Source: Methylobacterium sp. Leaf465
Lineage (GTDB): Bacteria > Pseudomonadota > Alphaproteobacteria > Rhizobiales > Beijerinckiaceae
Assembly: GCF_001424705.1 (NCBI RefSeq)
Contig: NZ_LMRA01000023.1
Coordinates: 375,004 to 439,003 of the forward strand
DNA length: 64,000 bases
Direction of reading: 5' to 3'
The notes under the pieces are model-generated. The model did not search any database. It was not told where the DNA came from and saw only the letters and a program-made list of their open reading frames with translations. Shown here in pieces: positions 58,998 through 64,000 of this stretch. Numbering within the stretch: the first letter of the stretch is position 1; each line of letters starts with the position of its first letter. The position numbers were made by a program, and so were the translations under genes.

Positions 58998-59036
58998 GCG
59001 GGCGTGGTGGAACTGGTAGACGCGCCGGACTCAAAA
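58998..59036 (+). pseudogene. 5' half of a tRNA-Leu ending at the anticodon loop
   Basis: From 58998 the sequence matches the intact tRNA-Leu at 59193 for 39 bases with only two changes (positions 6 and 28 of the segment), through acceptor arm, D-arm and anticodon 5' stem up to TCAAAA. It then diverges completely. No 3' half follows. The following 156 bases (59037-59192) are markedly AT-richer than the chromosome and hold no gene. This is the scar expected when an element integrates at the anticodon loop. Confidence 0.8.
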
Positions 59037-59130
59037 AGTGGTTTGTCTACTATTTTACAGAAAAATGCGACGAGCCGAAAACGGTGTGTTTTCAATGGGT
59101 TGTGAGGGAAGAAAAACAGGCTGACGATAT

Positions 59131-59158
59131 TTGGATTTCGCTCTAGGTGCAGTATAGG
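59131..59158 (+). promoter_or_regulatory. candidate promoter of tRNA-Leu(CAA)
   Basis: TTGGAT (59131-59136) and TATAGG (59153-59158) are 16 bases apart, about 35 bases before the tRNA. TAGAAT at 59175-59180 is an alternative -10 box. Confidence 0.35.
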
Positions 59159-59192
59159 TGCGAAGAGCGCTTGCTAGAATCGGCGGCAAAAT

Positions 59193-59277
59193 GCGGGTGT
59201 GGTGGAACTGGTAGACGCGCCGGATTCAAAATCCGGTTCCGAAAGGAGTGTCGGTTCGATTCCGACCACCCGCACCA
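59193..59277 (+). tRNA. tRNA-Leu, anticodon CAA
   Basis: The acceptor arm GCGGGTG pairs with CACCCGC, followed by discriminator A and an encoded CCA (59275-59277). The anticodon stem CCGGA/TCCGG encloses the loop TTCAAAA, giving anticodon CAA, which reads UUG. A long variable arm (TTCCGAAAGGAG region) and the T-arm GGTTCGATTCC are present, as in all tRNA-Leu. It borders the accessory region to its right and has a truncated copy 195 bases to its left. Confidence 0.96.
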
Positions 59278-59438
59278 TTCTTCGAGACCAAGTCAACAAT
59301 TAAGAGCGTGAAAGTGACGAACCGGCGGCCGTCCATCGTCCGCTCGGGACTGGGACTTAATGTCCGACGTGCCGCAGGCAAGCGGGTGTTCGAGGCACCT
59401 GGTCGATCGCGAATGCAGCCGCCATGCGTTGACACCCG

Positions 59439-59579
59439 TCAGATGGTTCGCACCAGCAGGTCGATGAAGCGCCGCACCTTCGGTGCGAGATGTCGGCGGC
59501 TTGAATAGATGAGGCTCATCGCCACCGGCGACGCGGCATGGTCCGTCAACAGCACGACGAGCCGCATGCCTTTGACGCG
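59439..59579 (-). pseudogene. C-terminal fragment of a LysR-family regulator
   Basis: The minus strand from 59579 to the TGA at 59441-59439 encodes 46 residues ending AMSLIYSSRRHLAPKVRRFI and DLLVRTI. This is the characteristic C-terminal helix of LysR-type regulators. No upstream part or start remains; the frame runs straight into the LysE fragment on the other strand. The 161 bases between the tRNA and this fragment show nothing recognisable. Confidence 0.7.
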
Positions 59580-59987
59580 CTGCGTCTCGGCGGCGCGGCC
59601 TATATCCTCTACCTCGCCTGGCAGGCAGTGAGGCCGGGTGGATGGTCACCGTTCCAGATGCGTGATCTGCCCGATGACAGTCCGCGCAAGCTGTTCATGA
59701 TGGGGCTTCTGACGAACCTCCTGAACCCGAAAATCGCTGTGATCCACCTGTTGCTGCTGCCACAGTTCATCAGTCCCGAGCGTGGCAACATCATGGGGCA
59801 GTCGCTGGCGCTCACAGCGACGCAGATCGGCATCAGCGTGACCGTCAACGCGCTGATCACGATCGCAGCCGGTTCGATCGCAATGTTTCTGGCCAACCGG
59901 CCGACCTGGCTTGTCGTCCAGCGCTGGCTGATGGGAACGGTGCTGGCCGGTCTCGCCGTGCGAATGGCGGCTGACGCGCGTCGGTAA
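59568..59987 (+). pseudogene. LysE/RhtB-family exporter lacking its N-terminal part
   Basis: The plus strand encodes about 140 residues of an amino-acid exporter: LRLGGAAYILYLAWQAVRPG, MMGLLTNLLNPKIAVIHLLL, and two more membrane helices to a normal C-terminal end. Full LysE/RhtB proteins are about 205 residues. The first 60 or so, with the conserved N-terminal helix, are missing. It abuts the LysR C-terminal fragment on the opposite strand. In intact loci the two genes are divergent, so a deletion has removed both 5' ends and the shared promoter region. Confidence 0.75.
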
Positions 59988-60021
59988 TCCGGTAGAGGTA
60001 AAGGGCTTCGCCCGGTTCCAT

Positions 60022-60060
60022 GATGGGTCGGGTTCGAGAGAGAGGCTCTCGGCGCCCGTC
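60022..60060 (+). promoter_or_regulatory. leader hairpin upstream of the DUF932 gene (copy 1)
   Basis: GATGGGT (60022-60028) pairs with GCCCGTC (60054-60060), partly through G-U pairs, and an inner GAGAG/CTCTC stem closes the tip. The hairpin ends 13 bases before the ATG. It matches the leader of the ParB-like gene at 62,788 in sequence and shape, and the stem differences between the two keep pairing. Confidence 0.6.
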
Positions 60061-60073
60061 ATGGAGATCTCCC

Positions 60074-61263
60074 ATGACCCAGGTTCTCGATGCGCGCTGC
60101 GACAAGAGCGGCGGCTACACGGTGGACGTGACACGCGTCCAGCGGATCGGCCGCGTGTCGTCGGAATGGTTCTCGCGGCCGGCGGACCAGCGCTTCCTGT
60201 CGCTGTCGGACCTCGCGCGCTCGGTGCGGGACCGGGCCGACCGCAGCCGCACCCGCATCGTCGAAAGCGCGCTCATCCATGTGGAGGCGAGCCGCAACGA
60301 TCCCGAACGGCTGTCGCTGATCCTGCCCGGTGCCGACGCCCCGGTCGCGCCGACGCACTGGAGCTTCGGCCAGCTCGCCGCCCAGGTCGGTGCGCCCACC
60401 GCCTATCTGCGCCAGCTTCCCGCACCGCTTGCCGCGATCAACCTGCAATACGGGCTGACGTCCAACCGGGCAGAGCAGATCAAGACCTTCGAGACCGAAG
60501 AAAGCCGTACCGAGCTGCGTGCCGTCACCGGACCGGACTATGGCCGCATCTACGATCACGAACTGGTCAAGGCCGTGCAGCGCATCGCCGGCAACGGCAC
60601 GGGCGATACCCGGTGGAAGGTGCCGGGGGTGCTCGACTGGTCGACCGGCATCTACAATCCGCGCGTCGACGTCACCACCGACACGACGACGCTCTACGCC
60701 TCGGATCGCGATGTCTTCCTGTTTTTGGTCGACGATCTGAACCCGATCGAGGCGGGGCGACTGCCGGACGGCTCGCCCGACCTGTTCTTCCGCGGCTTCT
60801 ATGCCTGGAACTCCGAGGTCGGGGCGAAGACGCTCGGCATGGCGAGCTTCTATCTGCGCCCTGTGTGCCAGAATCAAAACCTATGGGGCGTCGAGGACTT
60901 CAAGGAAATCTCGATCCGGCATTCAAAATAGGCCGCCAACCGGTTCGCGCAAGAGGCCGCGCCAGCGCTCATGAACTTCGCCAACTCGTCGCCCACGCCC
61001 TTCGTCAACGCATCAAGGCGGCGCGCGAGCGGACCGTCGCGCGCACCGACGAGGATCGCACCGACTTCCTGCTTCGGCGCAACTTCTCCAGGGCCGATAC
61101 AGCCAGCATCATCGAAACGGTACGGGCCGAGGAAGGCCGCCCGCCCGAAAGCATCTTCGACTTCGTGCAGGGCATCACCGCCGTTGCACGGGACAAGCCG
61201 CACCAGGATGCCCGCCTCGACATGGAGTCAACGGCGAAGAAGGTGCTCGACCACGCCACCTGA
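60074..61263 (+). pseudogene. DUF932 domain gene with a nonsense codon and a frameshift
   Basis: From the ATG at 60074 the frame encodes a plasmid/phage-type DUF932 protein: FLSLSDLARSVRDRADRSR, WSFGQLAAQVGAPTAYLRQL, LYASDRDVFLFLVDDLNPIE, and FKEISIRHSK. A TAG at 60929-60931 then falls where relatives have tyrosine. The frame goes on as AANRFAQEAAPALMNFANSS until about 61010, where a one-base loss shifts it. The C-terminal part (RERTVARTDEDRTDFLLRRN to LDMESTAKKVLDHAT) continues in the next frame to 61263. The intact protein would be about 396 residues. DUF932 proteins are found on mobile elements; their biochemical role is unknown. Confidence 0.78.
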
Positions 61264-61327
61264 AAGCCGCTAAGCCGGAGATGTGAGTTTACGGATCTCC
61301 GGTTTTTCCTCCAGCCTCGAAACACCT

Positions 61328-61855
61328 TCAGGCCTTCACGGTCAGCTTCGGACGTCCTCTGCGCTTCGCCTCTGCTGCTGCGGCGACCGGCCCTTCCGGC
61401 GGGATCGACGCTTCCGGTATGGCCGAGGCCTGCCGCGTCTCGCCGGGCGTTTCGCCGGGCTTTCGGCCGAGCCCGATCGCCTTTGCCGTCGCCCGCCGAC
61501 TGGCCGAATAGTCCGGCGCGACCATCGAATAGTCGGCCTTCAAGCCGTAGCGCGCGCGGTACTCGTCCGGCGTCAGGCCGTGCGTCGAAAGATGCCGACG
61601 CAGCGTCTTGTAGGGCTTGCCGTCGATCATCGAGAGGATGTGCGCCGGATTGGCCAGCGACTTGCGGGCGGAGACGGCGGGGACATGCTCCGGCGCGGTC
61701 GCGAGTGCCACCGGCTCTTCGACGGACGCGGACAGGCCCAGCACCGCGCCGTGCACCGACGACAGGAATGCCGGTACGCCCTCGGCGTCGATCCGCATGT
61801 TGGGGTTGGACAGCCACGCGATCGTCAATTCCGTTGCCAGTTCGACCGCATTCAT
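61328..61855 (-). CDS. MucR/Ros-family transcriptional regulator without zinc-finger cysteines
   Basis: The 175-residue protein has the Ros/MucR core: HILSMIDGKPYKTLRRHLST, then GLTPDEYRARYGLKADYSMV and SASRRATAKAIGLGRK. Classical members hold zinc with CxxC...H...H; here the cysteines are absent and the stretch reads HILSMIDG. An N-terminal region of about 70 residues is alanine-rich, and the C-terminus ends in an AT-hook-like RRGRPKL. Of the genes past the tRNA, only this one and the SLOG-like gene look fully intact. An alternative GTG start lies four codons upstream. Confidence 0.82.
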   Translation of the reverse strand: MNAVELATELTIAWLSNPNMRIDAEGVPAFLSSVHGAVLGLSASVEEPVALATAPEHVPAVSARKSLANPAHILSMIDGKPYKTLRRHLSTHGLTPDEYRARYGLKADYSMVAPDYSASRRATAKAIGLGRKPGETPGETRQASAIPEASIPPEGPVAAAAEAKRRGRPKLTVKA

Positions 61856-62121
61856 TTTGTCGGACACTCCGCTTTCCCCGATTTTTGTCGATGATCCTTC
61901 GACTATAGACGCACCGCCAAAGATTCCGGGGGCGTTTGAATTCATCACGAATCGTTTCGCCGGTCGGTGGAATGTCGTGTCAGCATACATCTCTGCCGAA
62001 GATCTGCCGACGATCCAGGAAGGTGGGGGAGAGGAAGAGTTCTGCGCTTCGTAGGGAGATCGTCGCGAGCCGGGAAAGAGGTTCGCGGTCCCGGTCTTTC
62101 CTCGCGCGTCTGGAGCCAGCC

Positions 62122-62637
62122 ATGCCCACGATCTTCATCGGCGGATCGCGCCGCGTCTCGCATTTTCCGCCCGCGCTCGCCCGACGTCTCGACGCCATCG
62201 TCGCGGGCGGCCACCGCATCGTCGTCGGGGATGCCGATGGGGCCGACACCGCCGTCCAGAGCCACTTTCGCGGGCACGGCTACGATCGGCTGACGGTGTT
62301 CTGCTCCGGCGATCTCCCCCAGAACAATCTCGGGCGCTGGCCGGCCCGTCGCGTGGCGGTGCCGAAGGGCGTTCGCGGCTTCGCCTTCCACGCGGCCAAG
62401 GACCGGGAAATGGCTGAGGTCGGCGACTTCGGGTTGATGATCTGGGATGGCCGAAGCCCCGGCATGATTCTCAATTTGCTGCGCCTCGTCGCCGGCGGGC
62501 GTCCCTGCGTGCTCTGCAATCTCGGCCGGCAGGACACCGCGACGATTCGATCAGTCGAGCGATGGCGCGCCGTGTTCGAGCACTGCACTCCCGCCGTCAG
62601 GACCGCCATCCGCGCGCGGGCAGCAGCGGACGAGTGA
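62122..62637 (+). CDS. SLOG-like (DUF2493-type) nucleotide-binding protein
   Basis: The 171-residue protein has a Rossmann-like SLOG layout: strand and glycine loop MPTIFIGGSR, then HRIVVGDADGADTAVQSHF, and a third block with FHAAKDREMAEVGDFGLMIW and GRSPGMILNLLRLVAGGRP. These correspond to the ligand pocket of SLOG/DprA/LOG-type proteins, thought to bind nucleotides or nucleic acid. It is intact and lies between the MucR-type regulator, from which it is divergent, and the ParB-like gene. Its biochemical role on such elements has not been described to my knowledge. Confidence 0.75.
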   Translation: MPTIFIGGSRRVSHFPPALARRLDAIVAGGHRIVVGDADGADTAVQSHFRGHGYDRLTVFCSGDLPQNNLGRWPARRVAVPKGVRGFAFHAAKDREMAEVGDFGLMIWDGRSPGMILNLLRLVAGGRPCVLCNLGRQDTATIRSVERWRAVFEHCTPAVRTAIRARAAADE

Positions 62638-62745
62638 TCGAGCGCCACTGCGGGATCTGTCGCCGTACATCCGTAGACCCGCAAACGTGCCTTTGCGTGT
62701 TCCCGGCTTTGCGCCTTCGTGTCCTTCCGCATCCGTGTTCGCGCG

Positions 62746-62777
62746 GCGCTGCCCTTCTGAGAGGAGGAGGGCGGCGC
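62746..62777 (+). repeat. inverted repeat with an SD-like loop
   Basis: GCGCTGCCCT (62746-62755) and AGGGCGGCGC (62768-62777) pair over ten bases with one G-U around a 12-base loop that contains GAGAGGAGG. It follows the SLOG gene by 108 bases and directly precedes the leader hairpin of the ParB-like gene. No reading frame starts behind the loop. Confidence 0.45.
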
Positions 62778-62787
62778 TTCGCTTCGT

Positions 62788-62827
62788 GACGGGTTTCGGG
62801 TCGGGAGAGTGGCTCTCGGCACCCGTC
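62788..62827 (+). promoter_or_regulatory. leader hairpin upstream of the ParB-like gene (copy 2)
   Basis: GACGGGT (62788-62794) pairs perfectly with ACCCGTC (62821-62827). Inside it, GAGAG (62805-62809) pairs with CTCTC (62813-62817) around TGG. The structure ends 14 bases before the ATG. It is the partner of the leader at 60,022. Confidence 0.65.
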
Positions 62828-62841
62828 GCGGAGTACGGAAC

Positions 62842-63781
62842 ATGGCGACAGCCGTTCAGAAGATCACGCTCGCGTCCGCGCGCGGCATTCCCTTCAACAA
62901 GCCAGTGCTTCCCCAGTCGAACGTCCGGCGGGTGAAGGCCGGCGTCTCGATCGAAGAGATGGCCGAGTCCGTCGTCCGGCGCGGCCTGATCCAGAGTCTG
63001 CATGTCCGGGCCGTCCTCGATGCGGAGGGCGGCGAGACAGGCATGTACGAGGTGCCGGCCGGCGGGCGGCGGTTCCACGCGCTGGCGCTGCTGGTCAAGC
63101 AGAAGCCTGAACAAGACCGCGCCGGTGCCGTGCGTCGTCTCGGATGCGGCGAATGGCATCCTGATCGACGAGGTGTCGCTGGCCGAGAAGATCGAGCGCG
63201 CGCCGCTCCATCCGCTCGACCAGTATCGTGCCTTCCAGGCAATGCGCGACAAGGGCATGACCGAGGAGACCATCGCCGCCGCCTTCTTCGTCGGCGTCAA
63301 CGTGGTGAAGCAGCGGCTGCGACTGGCGGCGGTGTCGCCGGTGCTGCTCGCCATCTATGCCAAGGACGGCATGACGCTGGAGCAGCTCATGGCCTTCACC
63401 GTGTCGCCGGACCATGCGCGACGGGAACAGGTCTGGGACGCCATCCAGAAGTCCTACAACCGCGAGGCCTGGCAGATCCGGCGGATGCTGACCGAAGCCG
63501 CCGTGCGGGCGTCCGACAAGCGGGCGCGGTTCGTCGGGATCGAGGCCTATGAGACGGAAGGCGGCGTGGTGCTGCGCGACCTCTTCGAATCCGACGACTT
63601 CGGCTGGCTGCCCGAGCCGCTGCGTCTCGATCCGGCCGAGGACGCAGCCACCGTCACCGGCTTCGATCCCGACTCCGATGCGGACGAGGGCAGAAATCTG
63701 CCTGCGTTCCTCTCCGACGATCCCGACGACGAGGATCGGGCCGATGGCGCCGGAGAGGCCGAACTGCTCGCCGCCGAGTGA
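62842..63781 (+). pseudogene. ParB-like partition/regulatory gene with a frameshift
   Basis: The ATG at 62842 opens a ParB-N-like domain (GIPFNKPVLPQSNVRRVKAG, SIEEMAESVVRRGLIQSL and YEVPAGGRRFHALALLVKQK). At about 63104-63107 the frame shifts (two bases lost or one gained). The next frame then carries NKTAPVPCVVSDAANG, SLAEKIERAPLHPLDQYRAF, AAFFVGVNVVKQRLRLAAVS and an acidic C-terminus to the TGA at 63781. Restored, the protein would be about 313 residues. It lacks the Walker-type ParA partner nearby. Proteins of this type on Hyphomicrobiales elements are annotated as ParB/RepB/Spo0J-like. Confidence 0.8.
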
Positions 63782-63882
63782 CGCCGGGTGGCGGGGCGGC
63801 CCCGGTCGCCCCGTTCGCCATCATCCCCCATTGATGCCCGGCCGATCGTGTCCTGGATCGCCGGGGTTCTTCGCTCGGGAGC

Positions 63883-64000
63883 CTGACCGAGGCGCTGCGC
63901 GCTCTGGCGCTGGCTCTACCGGCAGCTCGAGGGCGAACACAACCATCGGACCTCCGACGCCATCGTAGACGAGGCCATCGCCGACAACGACTTTACGTTC
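63883..64000 (+). pseudogene. fragment of an element-borne protein gene, running off the window
   Basis: From 63883 one frame encodes LTEALRALA and, after a shift of two lost or one gained base near 63911, the next frame encodes WRWLYRQLEGEHNHRTSDAI and VDEAIADNDFTF to the window edge. The segment resembles the C-terminal part of a small protein that often follows ParB-like genes on related elements. In-frame stops upstream (63832 and 63884) leave no start. The name and function of the family are not known to me. Confidence 0.4.

Noticed and set aside
58899..59105. A short frame reading VVELVDAPDSKSG across the half tRNA
   Set aside because: This peptide is the familiar mistranslation of tRNA-Leu sequence, not a protein gene.
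63100..63110. Programmed ribosomal frameshifting in the ParB-like gene
   Set aside because: No clear slippery heptamer or downstream structure is visible, and neighbouring genes have similar lesions, so mutation or sequence error is simpler.

Overview
The window looks like a chromosomal segment of a high-GC alphaproteobacterium, most probably of the Methylobacteriaceae (Methylobacterium/Methylorubrum). This is inferred from the very GC-rich third codon positions, the Hyphomicrobiales gene order obgE-proB-proA-nadD-rsfS-rlmH-envC-ctpA, the CtrA-proteolysis regulators RcdA and CpdR, Ros/MucR-type regulators, and methylmalonyl-CoA mutase. No ribosomal RNA gene, CRISPR array, insertion sequence or integrase is visible.

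Positions 1-59,000 are ordinary, tightly packed core chromosome. From left to right: obgE (5' truncated by the window edge), proline synthesis (proB, proA), NAD synthesis and ribosome maturation (nadD, rsfS, rlmH), an envelope block (EnvC-like factor, CtpA protease, divergent polysaccharide deacetylase), rppH and small conserved genes (1-10,375). Next come a ROK-like protein whose motifs appear in circularly permuted order, a response regulator, a YoaK-type membrane protein, a WD40 protein, an O-antigen-ligase-like protein, a zincin and a pyrimidine nucleotidase (10,390-17,687). A siaB-siaC-siaD-siaA operon (17,953-21,561) predicts a phospho-switch controlling c-di-GMP synthesis. After argB, a MOSC protein, clpB and an AtoE-type transporter comes the engB-yidC-rnpA-rpmH cluster. 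It is followed by a probable small RNA with a strong terminator, rcdA, rpmE and an ABC exporter.

The stretch 37,296-58,858 holds a ThiF-family enzyme, dapE, truA, fmt, def, recR, pckA with a structured leader, a PilZ protein, a hybrid histidine kinase, ybaB, dnaX, the SRP RNA gene (ffs) beside a 20-bp tandem repeat, a ComM/YifB ATPase, methylmalonyl-CoA mutase, an N-formylglutamate amidohydrolase-like gene, cpdR, a glutaredoxin, a nitrilase-family hydrolase, a DUF1178 gene broken by one amber codon, dsbB and a YqaA/DedA membrane protein.

At 58,998 the character changes. A 5' half of a tRNA-Leu that stops at the anticodon loop is followed by about 150 bp of AT-richer DNA and then by an intact tRNA-Leu(CAA). 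Beyond it lies an accessory region typical of Hyphomicrobiales plasmids and integrative elements: remnants of a LysR/LysE pair, a DUF932 gene, a MucR-family regulator, a SLOG-like protein, a ParB-like gene and a further gene fragment. Most of these are broken by nonsense codons, frameshifts or deletions, so this looks like a decaying element inserted at the tRNA, or a region with many sequence errors. Two of its genes share a leader hairpin with compensated stem pairs, the clearest unexplained regulatory signal in the window.
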